Source: Onchocerca volvulus
Lineage: Eukaryota; Nematoda; Chromadorea; Rhabditida; Onchocercidae
DNA: 64,000 bases
Direction: 5' to 3'
Assembly: GCA_000499405.2 (NCBI GenBank)
Contig: HG738139.1
Location: 4,798,616 to 4,862,615 of the forward strand
In this document: positions 11,197-26,200 of the stretch, piece by piece
Position numbering within the stretch: the first letter of the stretch is position 1
Layout: each line of letters opens with the position of its first letter
Notes under the pieces: generated by a model
What the model saw: only the letters and a program-made list of their open reading frames with translations
Databases searched by the model: none
What the model was told of the DNA's origin: nothing
Program-made: the position numbers and the translations under genes

Positions 11197-14100
11197 ATGT
11201 TGCGTAAGAATTCTGCCAGTAGTTATGAAAAGTGTGGGTGCAGTGATGCGCAAAATGATAATTGTGAAATGTATCGATATACTCGTGAAGAGATACTGAA
11301 TATGAAGGATGTGCCGTTAAGTAGAATACGGCCTCAGTATTTGTCTACTGAATTTGATAAGTTAATCTTTTTCGTTTCTAAAGTGATTTAAGATTTCTTT
11401 TAGACCAAATTTGACATTGGAAGTTCATCGACTTAATTCACATAATTTTTTTTTCGTTTAAATGATTAATTGATGTAGATATTTTGCTAGGAATATGTAG
11501 GTAATAGACTTATTGCTCACTTGAAGTTCGATTTTTTTTACACAAATTAAGTTGCAACTGACAAAATTATCAGCTAAAGCTATGAATAATCTATTAATCA
11601 GTTATATAGTTATTAAAGTCAGTGAAGTTAAATCAGTTTTTCAAATTACCGTTATCAGAGTTGCCAGTTAAAGTTAAAAACATTTACTTTAATTTCATTT
11701 GTTGAAATCAATGAATTATATCAGTCGTATGCGAGCAGTTAATCAATTAAAAATATATCATAATTTTTCGTATGAAAAATACTTCTTACGTACTAACAGT
11801 CATACATTTTCAGCGATGAGGGAAATTTTGAACCGGAAAAATGGCTCGAATATCGTTGGGTTTGTGAGGGAGTGGAAAATCGTCCGAATACAAATATAAA
11901 AAGAAAGGAAAAACTGAAGGTTGAAGCATTGGAAAGCGATACAACTGTTCTTTCTCCGCAGAGGCGAGGTTTTTCGTCGGGATGTCGTGCTACATCACCA
12001 ACGAAGAACGGTAATATTTTAATAGTACATAAACTTTATTTGTGGAATTAATATTTTCATATAGATTTCTGGGTACTTTGGATGAGAAAATTATTGTCAC
12101 TAGGGAGATCAAAGTCTCGTTTCTCTGTAGGTCTATAAGGCATGATTTCGTAGTAGCAGCGCTTACATTATTATGAAAAATAATTCTCTATATACTTATG
12201 ATAAAAAGAAGATATTGTGTTACCTTTCTATGCTCGTTATAACCTTATGAACAACACCACTTTCTTGTTTGCTCCCACATCCCATATCCTTATAAAATCG
12301 ACCCGTTTTATGCAACATTTTTTTTTACCATCCATCGATTTTTGTCGTACTTTGGGACTGCTTTTTAAAACGCTTTTTAAAATTCAAAAGTTTCGTGAAT
12401 AGAAAAAATGTAATGATACTGATGATTATTGATCATTAGAAGCAGAAATGGAAAGACTTGGTGCAACGAAGACCAGTTGGCGAAGTGGTGCTGGTTTTCA
12501 GCTGAAGAATTCCGGAACAGAGTACAAGGCATCATTTGTAAGTTTGGCATTTCTTTACGAGAATTTTTAAATATATGATCTGAATGAAAATTATACATTT
12601 TAATATATCCTCATGAATCTTTGGCTCTTATAGTTCTGAAATTTTTAATAGATTTGACCCGTGCATCATGATAAGATAAAAAGTATCCTCTTATCATTTG
12701 TTTTAGTATAAAAAGGAGTTTTGAAGGCTTTGTTAGTATTGAAACGATGCTGAATTCCTATTAAATTTGCACTTAATTATTTCAGTTAGGATAATGAATT
12801 TTAATGGTTAAATAACTAAAAAATAATTAACTTTTAGCACAAAAACATAGGAAACAATGAATCTTCGTTTATAAGGACTCGTCAACAAAATGGTACTTTA
12901 CCTAGTAGTGCTGGCAATTGGCGTTCGGGCGAGACATCATTTAAGCCAAATTATCAGAAAGAAGGTGGTCAGATCCAGGTAATATAATTTGTATTTTATT
13001 TCAATATAGATAGATTTCATTGCTGGTGACTTTTTTTTTTGAAATGGTTTCCTCTGCTGATGATGTATAGGATAATGGTTTTGTAAGCTATTAAATTATA
13101 AAATCATTTTCTCATCAGCTAACTGGTAAATAATTTGCCAGATTTTTTGATTGTGTCAAGTGTTTGCGTACAATTTCTTTAGGGTTGAATGCCACAAATG
13201 TATTTTCATCTTGATTGTATAAAAAATATTTTAGAAAGGCAGGTCTGCAGAAATGGCTGCAAATGAAAAAATGCCGGAGTGGCTCAATGATGGTCCAACA
13301 TCAATGCATGATATGATTGAATTGCGTGGTTTTGATGACGACAATAAAATTAGACGTAAATTGAAATCTCTTATTGTGTTCTTTTATAGCGCATGCAAAA
13401 ATCAATGCGCATGCTTTAAATAAAATATGAGAATTTAGTATTTTTGTGTTTTTGATAAGTCAAGTTTGAAGAAAATGTATATGTTGGAAAATTAAAGACC
13501 ATTTGATCTTCTTGTACATAATAATTTTACATTTTCAAGAGGTATTGTCATTTTACAATAAGTGTCAGTTAATGTGCATGCGAGATTTACGTGCAATATT
13601 ATCTAGTGAGTGATATCTTGTCGAGAGAGAATACCATGTATTGATTTAATTAGGCAATTTTGATGATGTAATTATGAAACAATTGCTTTTAGCCAGTAAA
13701 ATTTCTTTGTTTTCTATCGGTTTTTTCAGCGAATCAAATTAAATTTGTTTTGTATCAAGTAATTCTCATTTGAATATGTTTTACAGATGATTCTTCTCAA
13801 AAACCGAAGAGCGATTCAATAAGGATGGTACAACAAAGTGGAATTTCCAGTACGAGTGAACTAAACAAAATTTTGCCAGACAAAACTGATTCGACAGATT
13901 GGAGGCCATCTTCCCAAATCGTTGGTAGCGATTTAGGTTTATCTTCGGTTGATAAATCGACGTCATCCCGCAATCAAAGCAATGACGGTGATATATCAAC
14001 AAATTTTAATCAGTCTTTTGCAATGACTGATAATTCATTAACACCAATATCTTTGCTAAACAGTAGACTGCCAAATTCTGATGCTGAATTTGCTGCAATT

Positions 14101-17100
14101 ATGGGTATTCTCGGTGATGCTGATTTGAACTCATTGAAAGAGGTAAAAATAGTGAAATTATTTGTAACACTTTAATTAATAGTACTGAAATCAGTGCTTT
14201 TTATTGTGGATTTAATTGAGATATAGTTGCATACTAAGTATATGCTGTTTTATTTGTTTTGAATTAGATTCCTTCATTCTCATATCTTGTCTTGTATGCT
14301 TATAATCTTATTGAATCGCTCAATCTTTTGCGTATTTTTCAGGTCATGAAATTCTGCAGTCATCTCCCTACCAATCTAAACGCCTTTTTATTTATATAAA
14401 ACCAAGTTTCTTCAAACTATTAAAACTGCAAAATTATAAAAACTATCTCATATTTTAGCATTAGCACTAATGATTCTTCTTCAGAATGAACTTAAATCGC
14501 CAGCGACAAAAGAACCAACTGGTAGCAGATTGTCACGTTTCTTTGCTACAACTAAATCTGAGAATTCTGGTAATTATTAGATTAATGGTATAAAAAAATT
14601 TCCTAAAATTCACGAGTATGCTTTTTTATTTTCTTTCTACATATATAAAAAATTATTTCCAGATAATTTATGTGCTAGTAAAAACGAGCTTTCGCAGCAG
14701 AGGCATGCTGTTCCCTCGTCATCTTCAATTTCCGACTTATCGCCGGATCCAGCATCGATTTCTGTTCTCAATAAGATATTTTCAAATTCTTGTCAACGAC
14801 CTTTTCAATCACAATTCCTTTCTGAATCGGTTTGATAATTTTTGAAAATTTTTTTTTAAACAAGCAATTTCTGTATAATCGATCAATTATTCATTATTTC
14901 ACTTTTCAGCATGTTGCACCATCAGTACAAGGAGTTTTACGAGTTGAAGATTTGGAACGTAATTTCCAGAAGGAATCAATCCCTGAAAATCCATCCATTC
15001 TACCTATTAGTATTGATGGTTTTGGAAACTTCGTAACTAGCGAACAGATTCCCTCCAATTCACGACAATCGTATTTAAACCAGGTTCATTCATATTCTTC
15101 ATTCTTTGGATTTATTATTGTTGTTTATTGAATAAATAGTAGATTAATTGTAAATCTACTCATCATAGATGAAATTAAAAAAGAATAACTAATTGTATAT
15201 ATGGCTGTTTATGATTTTTATGTTTTCTGGTAATGATAAAATGTATGAATTTCAACAGTTTTACACTAGTTTGCATGATTCTTTGGATGTTATCAATTAT
15301 TTAGAAATTAGAAATTCCACACACTTTTCATTTTTATTTTCATATTTATTATTTATTGGTATAGAAATATTTGAACTTTTTTTTAACAATGGTAGACGAT
15401 AAAAGGTAATCCCCTTGGCGATCCGCATCAACAAGCCCATCTCATGAACAAGTTAAATAAGTTCGCACGTTTGCAAAATGGAACGACGGATGACGTTTCA
15501 CGCATAACGGAAGACAGTTTAACACTTCCATCCAAAATTTCCTTGGCTCCAACCCATCATCTGTCAGGGATTCCGTTGAATTCGCAAGCATCATCTCATC
15601 CCGCTGTACCTCCACCTTTCTCTGATATGACATTTCATGCAGCTTTTCTTCGTTCACAGTATGAGAAAGCAGCTGCTTTACATACATTAGCTGCTAATCA
15701 GCGATCGACACTTGGTTCAAATACCCAAGCAGTAGATAGTACTGTCTTCAGGTTGGTGAAAGTTTTTATCCAGATTATTTTATTATTAAAAATTTCCTTT
15801 CGATGAGTAGATTAAACCTGTATATTTTAGCTTAATGTTGATTATGTATGTTCAATAAATTCGCAGTTGCACCATAACTGCGTGTATATACAATTAATAT
15901 TCGGAATTATTTTAATATATAACTGATATCCATATGAACATAAAATATATGTTAATTTGATTCAAAAATCGCGAAAGAAATTTATTTGATCTATTGTAAT
16001 TTATTTGATCCGTCACATTTTATGTTCAATTTCTAGGCAGGCACTGACAAATATAATGGGAAATGGAGCAATGCCACAATCGACGCAAACACGATCAGTA
16101 ACTGCTGCTGCTCCAACTTCAGCGCGGACTTCTGCAACAGGCCTGCTTCCGAATTCATTTATGCCAACTTCGGTGATGCGTCAAATGACGAAAAACAATA
16201 ATACACCAGTGATCATGGAAGAAAAACTTCGTCATTCTAACATGTCAATTTGTTCCACGCAGTACAATGCCATCAAACAAAATCTTGTCCCGGAGCATTT
16301 CAACGTACCGCATAAACGTTAGTTTCAAGAGTTTTCTTAACTAGATGGACATTATCAATGATATTATATTATCGAATTATTTGGACATTCTGAACTATGA
16401 GGTTCAAATTTACATGTTTAATCAAATTTTCGTGATGATTGGAAATGTTTAAACTTTATATTTCGAGATTAGTGCTTACTGAAATTTCAAAAATTGCTTG
16501 AAGAAAATTATTCGAATTTTTGAATTTCAAAAACAAAAAAAAACATTCATTTATTGTGTTTTAGTTCCTGGAGACGCTATGGCTGGTGGTATGGCATCAA
16601 AAAATGCAGCCAACTTGATGACAAGACTTGCTCTGCAGCAACAATATGCTCAGGTACTTGCAGCTATGCAAAATGGTTTATCATTGAATAATTGGCAGTC
16701 AAACCCGCAAATGACAACTTCAATGCGTGCACAAGCGCTAGCAGCTCAGGCAGAACATCAACGACAATATGCAGTTGCGATGATGCGTGGTGACTTGAAT
16801 CAGGCGCAAGTTATTCGAGCACGTTTTCTATCACAACAAGCGGCAACTTTTGCAGCTTTACCCAATGTTCCAGTTGCTTCTCATCCTCATCATGTTTGTC
16901 CTTTTTTCTTTTTCGAAATTTTTCTTTTTTATTTTGCACTGAAATTTTGCTTCCAATAGCAGATGACAAACATTTTCACCTCCATTGTTGCGAAGACATT
17001 TTATATGCTTACAAAAATAAATGAGGTAAAAATTATAGTTACTTCTCAGTTTTTCTATTCATGATTAGAGATGGAGTGTGATGCGTGAATATCGTTTAAA

Positions 17101-17906
17101 AAATTCTGCAAAATTTCAGTTTTTAACCCAGAATGTACGCAGTAATAAAAAATGAAAAAGCTCGAATTTCCAAACAAAAAATATGACTTGAGCATATTTC
17201 TTTGTCAACAATTTATTTTTCCCTTCAGGTGGGGGCACCGTTAGTACCTATGCAACCAGTTGTAACGACAACAGCAGTTCCGGTGCCGCAAAACACTCAC
17301 CCACCACCCTCATCAGTAACACAATATAAATATCAGAACCCGCTAGAGAAGCTGCTGCAATCAGCGGGTGTACCAGCGAATAGAGGTTTGCAGCCGCCAA
17401 ATAAAGAACTTTGTCAAGGTATGTATTGATAACAGTTAGTTTGCGACATTTCTTCATATGCCTAGAATATTTTTCAGTAAAAAGTTGACTATGTAGTAGA
17501 TGAATAAATAATTAAGCATTGTTTTTATGGGGAAGTTATTGCTCAACTATAGGCATCCAACTGCGTCGCAGTAGAAAATGCATTGCGTTTAATGATAGAT
17601 TGTTTCCATTTTTTAATTTCCGTTCTACGGTGAATCTTTTCATGCTTAGATAACTCAGCCAATGAATTAATAAAAATATTTGGTTTCATAAATTCATCAA
17701 ATATTTGGCATCCTAAGCTCAGTAGATTAATATGAATTATGCTTTGAATAATTGAAAATGTCCAACTGACCTACATATATTACGTAGGGTCATCTCCACA
17801 AACAACAACAGCAACAAGTGACCTTCCTTCCATAGTATCGCTTCTTCCACCAACTGCCAACTGTATTAGTGTCGAAGAACTCGAGAAACAATTTGCAAGA
17901 AATTAA
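11197..17906 (+). CDS. eIF4E transporter / translational repressor 4E-T (IFET-1 type)
   Basis: 4E-T shuttles eIF4E and represses or stores mRNAs in P-bodies and germ granules. Fourteen exons: 11197-11360, 11814-12010, 12440-12537, 12838-12978, 13235-13355, 13787-14142, 14485-14569, 14663-14829, 14910-15083, 15396-15751, 16037-16317, 16565-16893, 17229-17418, 17788-17906; 925 residues, all phases consistent. Residues 28-36 (YTREEILNM) are the eIF4E-binding helix, then DVPLSRIRPQYLS and EGNFEPEKW. VLSPQRRGFSSGC (about 100-112) copies a conserved vertebrate 4E-T block. W216 with IELRGFDD (228-235) is the DDX6-binding type motif. GSRLSRFF and PTSVMRQMTK follow. The C-terminal half is Gln/Ala/Asn-rich. 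The start is chosen because an acceptor sits six bases upstream. The 3' UTR is T-rich, with AATAAA at 19398. Confidence 0.9.
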
Positions 17907-20231
17907 GCAGGAGAATAGTTCACGTTTCAAAATGTATTTTTTTTTTTTAATATTTTAAAGTTTGAGCTCATCACTAATACTTAATTATTTTCTTTGCAAT
18001 AACTTTTTTTTTTTTCGATTCACCGTTTCTCGTTTGTCCATAAATGTGTTTATATTTTGAGAGCTGTTAATTGTAAAATTATATACATACGTACATTTCA
18101 TATTTATCTTTATATTTTAGGTGTATTATCATAATATTCCCGTCACTTCTTCATTTTCCTTGCTCTCTTATATTATATGTTTCATTCATTTAATCATTTT
18201 TTTTTTTTTTTAAAGTTTAAACAAATCCTTTGATGTTTTATTCAGAAAAATTATTGGTATGTACGGTGATTTCTGTTTCGTTTCTTTTCCAGTACGTTCA
18301 GTATTTTATTATATTATAATCACGCCATATCGCGTGCTTTATTTAGTTTATTTGCTTTTGTTATAGCTTTTTTTTTTTTTTAAATCTATATTACATTTTT
18401 AATACTTTGTTTTTTGAGTTGAAGAGTTTGTAGGCTGAAATTTCTGTAAATAGATATTAGATATATCTCTTCTTGAAATGTAATAGATATATTTCCTGTT
18501 ATTTATATTTCGAAATTTTAAGTTCTATTTTGAAAAATACAAAATCCTAACTACTGGAATAGATTTTTTATAACAAAGATTACACTATATCATCTGTAAT
18601 ATTGACAGAACTGGAGATAGACTATTTGGTTCAGCATTTCAAACTCCTTACTTAATCTTGTTTTTGATATCTTATGCTTTTTATTTTAACTTCCATTTTA
18701 GAATAATCATTGAAGTGAATAATATATTTTCAAGCTCTTTTATTTATACAGAAGCAACATAGGCTTTACATTATCTTTTCGAAAGCGTCATTTCATTTTT
18801 TCGGTGGTAAATAATTCCATTTTATTCCACTGATAATTCCTGAAAATCTATTTTGTGATACGATGTAAGTCATATGTATAAATTATAATCATAGCTGACA
18901 TGCACATTTTACATGCTTGCTATTTTAGTTGTACTCCTATTTGCACAGCTTTATAAGCATGCAGCCATTTTGTCTTATCCTCAGCTGCGCCTTTGTGTTT
19001 AATCTTTAGAATGATTCGCACTGTATCGTCAGAATCATTGTATGGTTTTCGGTAGTCGTATTGTTAGTAATCGTAATACGTCAGTATTATTTGTTCCTTC
19101 GAAATATTGGGAGGGGAAATTCTCGTACTTCTGAATCTTACTACGGATGCAGATGTGATCCTTTATTGTTTGAAAGATTGCTTCCAGTATGCTATGCTAC
19201 ATTTCCATTAAATAAGGAAAGGATTTCTTCCCATATCAAGCCATAATCTTGCTGTGTTGTGTTTTATACCTCTAAGACTAAGTCTTTTCCTTTTGGTGTT
19301 CTGACGAAATGTCTAGCAAACTAAAATTTTTTATTTTGCTGTCAACATCTTTTACTGACTTGTTTTGTTTTGTTTTTCATATTGTATATCACGTCCAAAT
19401 AAATACATTCACTTACTGAAAGTCATTACTTAGACACATCAGATCCGGATATATCTGAATTATCCAAGGTATGATATATGGGTGTCTTAAGAAATTTCGA
19501 ATGTTTCCCTCCTATCAGAATCAGACTTTGCAGACTGGGAGAAACTATGATGCCAGTATCAAAAATATTTTGTTTAATCTATCATCCAGTTATGTTATTT
19601 ACAAAATATTGCTTTATAGGTGTTACGATTACTCACTAGTTTTCAGTGAAACAGTCTGGAACACTGCCGGTTATCACCGGTGTCGTGTACAAGATGCTAT
19701 ATTATAGCCATTCAAGTTTTACCCGTTTCAAAATTGCAATATGCACGAAAACATATGATCAGTGTAACAACATAAATTATTGATTTTGGGCAAAAGGCTA
19801 GGAAACAAAGCTGATTGAAGCCGATTATTCAAGTTGTTTTACCAGTAACACTCAATCTATAGACAACTGATAAGAATGTTGAAAAATTGTATAAGAAAAC
19901 ACCCTAAGAACTTCAAATAAACTGAAACAACGATGTGTTGCAGTTAATAAATGTTTTGACTGAAGAAATCACTGCTATTAACTTAAAAGTTTTGCATAAT
20001 TCGTGAATAATATTATATTGACATTAATAATCGCTGAAAATATTGAATTACAAACACCGTGATTATTTTACAGTTGAATGATATGGATCTTTACATAGTC
20101 TCACTAACCAAGATATTAAATCTGTTCGAATAGTTTTGCAACTGTCTTACCATAAAAGTGTTTAAAAAGCAAAAAAAATTGTTTCTATACATATATATAT
20201 ATATATATATATAAATGAAACAGTAACAAAT
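17907..20231. other. 3' UTRs and intergenic region between convergent genes
   Basis: A long T-rich 3' UTR follows the 4E-T stop; the best AATAAA is at 19398-19403. The stretch 19400-20190 has no recognised gene. An (AT)n run lies at 20191-20213. The convergent RIB-2-like gene ends at 20232. Confidence 0.6.
20191..20213. repeat. (AT)n microsatellite
   Basis: About eleven AT dinucleotides just downstream of the RIB-2-like stop codon. Confidence 0.9.
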
Positions 20232-23200
20232 TTAAACGTATTTAAAACATTTCTGATGATTAGTTGGCAAACGTGTCTTGAACAGTACCGAATCTACTCG
20301 AAGTTGAGTAAAAAGAAGTGGATTATATCCATAAACTTGTATAAAAAATTGAATGCATTCATGTCGTTGTAGATAATGTGTAGTTCGTTGATAAAGACTT
20401 TCTTTACAAGCTGGGCAACTGAAAAATACAATGAAAGTTTTTAGAAAGAATTTTCCATTGCTTTTTAATTTATTTGCAGCAATTTGATTTCTCTTATACC
20501 TATCGATAACAATTTAACAAATAGATGGATCAAACAGAATAATCTGAAGGGTAATGAATGTCTTTCAGAAAGATCACACAGCGCTTAAGCTAATGTGTTG
20601 TGTAATTAGCTAATGAAGAGCAATATCTAGATGGAACATGCTTAGAGATCCTGATGTTTTAATGTCTTTAATGAATTATATTTAAACATAGCATATTCCA
20701 TAGATCAATCGATTAAAATGTGCGTATATGATATTTCATGAATAGGCTTAATCATTGTATTATTTAATCATCAATTCCTATTCCAGTTGATAGGAAGAAT
20801 TTTCAACAACTGATTTTGTCCTTTTTTTTAAGCAGCTTTGTACTTAATATCTTGTATCTCATTTTTCTTTTATCAGATATTTCAGTTCAGTAGCGATTCG
20901 AATTAATAAAAGCAATAACCGCAATGTCCACTTGCTGGTCGTTTTGATAGGTGGCTCACGTGTTATATGGGCAACTAAAAAATTCATTGCCAAATCTTCA
21001 CAATTCATGAATTCATCAACTTTCTCCCTTATTACCTGTGGCATACCATATGTATAGGCATATAGATAAGCCTGAAAAGTTGATCAACTTCTTATAAACA
21101 AAAAGATGGAAAACGAAGTGGTGTATACACCTAATATTAAACACTTTAAATGTTATTAGAATGTGAAAAACAAATTTCGGGAAAGCCACTTGTCGGAGAT
21201 CCAGTTTTGCACGTTAATAGTGTTGTGCAAATGCGTGAATGCAAAATAATTATGATAAAACGCATGTAAACTTCAAACCCTATATTACTTTTGTCAGTTG
21301 ATATACTGATAATGCTAAGCTTCAATAGGTAGTTGAATCATATCATTTCTATTCAACAGTACCTTATGAATAAACGCAGCTCCTGTTAATATCATACTCA
21401 ACTGACATGTGTGATTGCTGTCATATAGAATTTCGTTTCCTTGCTGAGAATGACGTCGAGCTGGAAAACCGACAATTTTCGCCCTTTGTTCACGCCAAAC
21501 TCTAGAAAATAATATTTTAGATGGTGGCGCTTCTGCTCGAAAATATTTTAAAATGTTTATCTGTACTGAATCTCCGTAGTGATTTCAGTTATGATTTCAG
21601 TCATCCTACAATGCGGATTTCAGTTACATCATTTTTCGCCGAATAGCAATCAGTACGTTAAAACCAGAATAGGATTCGTTCTTGTAGGAATGAATAACCC
21701 TATATGATGAGAATCTTCCTAAGCAGACATAAATGGTATTGATCTTTGTGAAATATGAAGATCTGCAATATGAAATATGAAGACCTAATGTATTAAAAAC
21801 CAGTTACATAATTTCAAAATTCAAAATTTCCAACATTCGAATTTACTAACGTAATTTTAAATTAAACCTGAAAGCGAAAATAATTTCATGTTGTCTAAGG
21901 TCGATATCATCATCCAGTGACAGCACTGCTTCTGTGTTGATCTTAAAAGACAACTCCTCTTTTCAGAGATTTTTTGTATGTTATAGTATGTATCGAATAT
22001 TATGTAAAAAATTCAAATGTTTAATAACTTTTCTAAACTTAGTACGTCTCAGTGTTACCATCTGGATCTATATTGAAATAATACAGGAGTAAACACTGTT
22101 AAAAAGATTTAAGTTCAAAAAAATTGGGAACTCAGAGCATTAAAATAGGACAATATTTCAATACATCAGCTAAATTTCTATTTCTTACTTTCACTCATCA
22201 TAATTATATAACTCAATAAATCTGCGCTTGCTAATATCCAATTTGTTTCAGGTTTCTTTTTTGACATATTCTTTCATTTAATGTCTGAAGTAATATTCAT
22301 TCCTTCCGTTTCAAATGTAATCGTCTCTATAAAGTAGAATTTCAAATCGCAGTGGTAAAAAAAAGTGTTTTACTTGTTCATATGGTAAGAAACGATTATT
22401 CAGTGAATTCACAGTTGAATTAATGAAAATTACGGGAACATGTAATCGTGGCCAGCTACGTTCAAGTGGTGCCTCACGTCCATTCCAAATCACCAAAACC
22501 TGACAAATTTTTTTTAATGCAATTAAGGATTATCGGTGCATAAATTTATATGAATATATATCTGAAATTTGGATTTAGAAGTTCCTAAGGTCATCACTAT
22601 ACATTCTGTTTAAATATAATATTTAATTAGAAAAATTTTATTCAATTAATATTTTATTCAGTTGATTAAATTCATATGAATTAGTTTTACTTTTTCATTA
22701 TTATTTTTTTAGTATTTGTTGTTACTGTTGTTGTATTAGTATTGTTTGATGTTGCACAAGCCAAATAAGAAAGATAATTTTTTTGAAAAAAGTCAAAGAT
22801 TCCATGCAGGAATGAAAGAGCATAAAACTTTTGCGGGTGATAAGGGGAGAGTAAGCCCTGTGCTGTTCTTTACTAGTGTAACGTCACTTTGCTTGCAACG
22901 AACCCCGGAGTTCAACCGATGGCCATCCTAGGCTCAACCATTCACGGTCTCCTGGCCCAAACGCCATCCAGGTTGGATATCCGAGTACACCCAGGCTACG
23001 GATGGAGCTCTCTCAGCCTCGGGTTCAGGGACTTTCGCTCACAGCCTTTGCTTCATTTGAAATGAATACGGTCATTGATCAAACCGGTGCGTCACTGCGA
23101 GTGTTACACTTCCCACCACCCATTAAGACTTGTCCCACCTGCACTATACAACGAAAGCCACTTTGTTTGCTGCTTAACTTCGCCGGGTCCAATGTTCTGT

Positions 23201-26200
23201 CAGAGAAACAGAGAAAACTCTCTCACTGCTTCACAATTCTAACGGCAAGTGACTGAATTTAAAAAAGATGAAGCACTCAAGCGTCGATCAACTTAATCAA
23301 AAAAGAAATGAAGGGAAAAAAAATAGAATTTAATCAAAAAAGACCTTATTTAGATATGGCATATTGTTGAGCCTTTCAAGGGCAGCAGTTAGTACAGCAT
23401 CTCTTTGGTATGTCAGAAGTACCACTGGAAAAAATACAATACAAATACATAAAAAGATGCTTTTCAAAATAAAACTTAGGAAGTTGAAGTAACAATTCTG
23501 AAGTCAGTAATATAAAAGCTATTTATGTAATATAGATGAAAGTGTTTGGCCATTCAGTGAAGCAGAATTATTGGGGATAAACATTCGCATAACGCTTATA
23601 TCTACTTCTTAGCTTCCCGTAAGAATCTTATGATGTTAATCATCAAAACGTTTCATTTAATCTGTTTGATGTTCTGGTTTAAATCTAGCATCAAACAAAT
23701 TAATATGATTAATCATATTAATCAATATGAAGAAAATGTATTCAAAATATACTCAGATTTCTTACAGGTTTTGTCATCTATAAGTATATCTTATAATCCA
23801 ATATCCAGGTGAAAATTTTCTTTTAACAAATTATTCATAAGCATTAATGTTTACCTGTAAATTGTTCGCGTGGTCTATTGCCACCAAGTGCATTTGCAAA
23901 AGTTGCACCACTTGCAGGAGGAGCAATGGGACGAAAACCCAATTCAATACCCTCGCCATATTCAAACTGAGATGGAAATGGTGGTTCATTAGTTATATAT
24001 TCCATCGATCTGCCTGCTACATGACCAAAATTATTCCACCAGTAATATGAATACTAAAATAAACTGAGAGATAATAAAACTTTTTATAGAATGATTATCT
24101 TTTTTTTCAGAATGATAATGTAGACTGCCGCATTACTTCATTACTGTTATGACTATCATCACTGTCATTATCACATTAACAATTACTGTCATGGTTATAC
24201 CGTTGTCATAGTATATGATTACCATGACAAATAACCTAATGTTACAATTATCATCTTACAATATTAAGAAACATGATACTGAAAAACAGATACCATATGA
24301 AGAGATGTGTAATTGTGTGTGTAAGGAGAAGACATATGTGGAGCTTCACGTGGTCCTATAATAACGGTTAAATTTGTACAAATTTAAACATATAGATATA
24401 TGCACTGATTATCTACAAACATGGAGATATTATCCATTTTGGCTTAGATAATCAATTACATGATCGCGCATGATTAGCCTAACTATTTTTCCACTAATTA
24501 TTCCATACTTTTCTTTATTATTCGATTCATTTAAAGAAGCTTACCGTCAGGGGAAAAATGAAGAACTGAAAGAAGCTTACCGGCAGGAGAAAAATAAAGA
24601 ATTATAAACAAATTTATTAAATAACAAACTTCTCAAGTGAAAGTAAAAAAATACCTAAATATTCTTCGTCTAGCGGCTTCACTAGAACTAAATGTGGAGC
24701 AGTGAACTGTTGATTACTAAACAGCGGATTACCTTGTACAGCAACTGCTTGCTCACCAGGTACACCAATACGGAATCTTAGTGCTGCTATTAATGTTTCA
24801 GCAATTACTGCAAAAATTATTTTATAACATATGTTTTGAGAATATTTAAACGTCGTAAAAAAAAAAAAAGAAGGCTAAACATCGAACTTATATTTTATTT
24901 TGTCTCTGGAGATGTAGTTCGTAGTTTCTCACTTTATTTTTAATCAATTCTACTTCTCTCTTATCGCATGATCAATTATTGTTTATTCATTCGCTGTTAT
25001 ATGTGCATTAGTTTCATTAAATTAACCTTTTTTGTCAATAAGATAATTTTCCAATAAAAATCGTCCTTGACGCCTCATCTCCAAAATATCAGAAGGTGCA
25101 AAGGAACGTAAGATAAAATGTAATTCAGGTAATCGTTGAAGTGGTAAAGTATATACAACCCGCCGCCAATCCAGCCATTCCATAAAAGGCAAAGGTGGCA
25201 GTAATGTAGTTATTACCGGTATAGCGCCATACTGAAGAGCGGAAAGTAACTGATCATGGAATAAAGTTGTAGGACTTTGCCCAGTTTGGAATAATATAAG
25301 AGCGAACATAGATTCGGAGTAAATACTATCTGAAAAATAACTAAAGTAGATTATTGATTAATTTAAATTCTTGTTACAAAAATTGAAAAATTGAAATAAA
25401 ATTAAAATAAAATCAAGTAATTTTATCAGTTCACAAAATATTTATATCTATATAAACAGTCCCTAAGTTAAACCCGTTATTACTTCATAAATACATGCAT
25501 TATACAATTTCAGAAATCTATAAGTAAGTAACGCATGAAGAATATATTTTCAGTCGTACAAAGAAACTGAAAATTATCATTTCACTTATAATTTTGGAAG
25601 TTACTTCAATTTCAACTAATCGCAATAATGCTTAATATTTCAAAATTTTTTTTACAAATCAACCAGAACCATCGTCACTTATCAAGTTCTAACAAATTAT
25701 TATTAACCATTTTGCAAATATAATGAAAATTGAGTATGTACTTCTTGAAGCGCAGTTTTCTTTGCAACTAATATCCAGAAATACTCGATCACCGACAGAT
25801 TCAGCTGAACTTGCCAATAATTCTAGCTGATCTTTCACAGTTAATGAAATTTCTTCTGATATTGCACCAATATATGACAACAAGTACTAAATATATTTCT
25901 TAAAATTATTTCAAGCATAATATATTAAATATGAAATTATAACATATTAAGTATTAAGCGCTATTTTTAAGAACACATTATTCGAAGAGTGAAATCGGTT
26001 AAAAGAGAAAAATAGCATGTTAACAATTAATGAATTAGTGCATCCTATGATATTTAAAAAAGACTACCGCTCATCTGTTACGACCAATATATGATCGCAC
26101 ACAGACAATATATCAATGAACATTGTATTACAAGTCTGAATAATTTTGGCAACAAATGAAGTAACTAAACTTACTTTTCTTGTCAAGGGCAACAAAGAAG

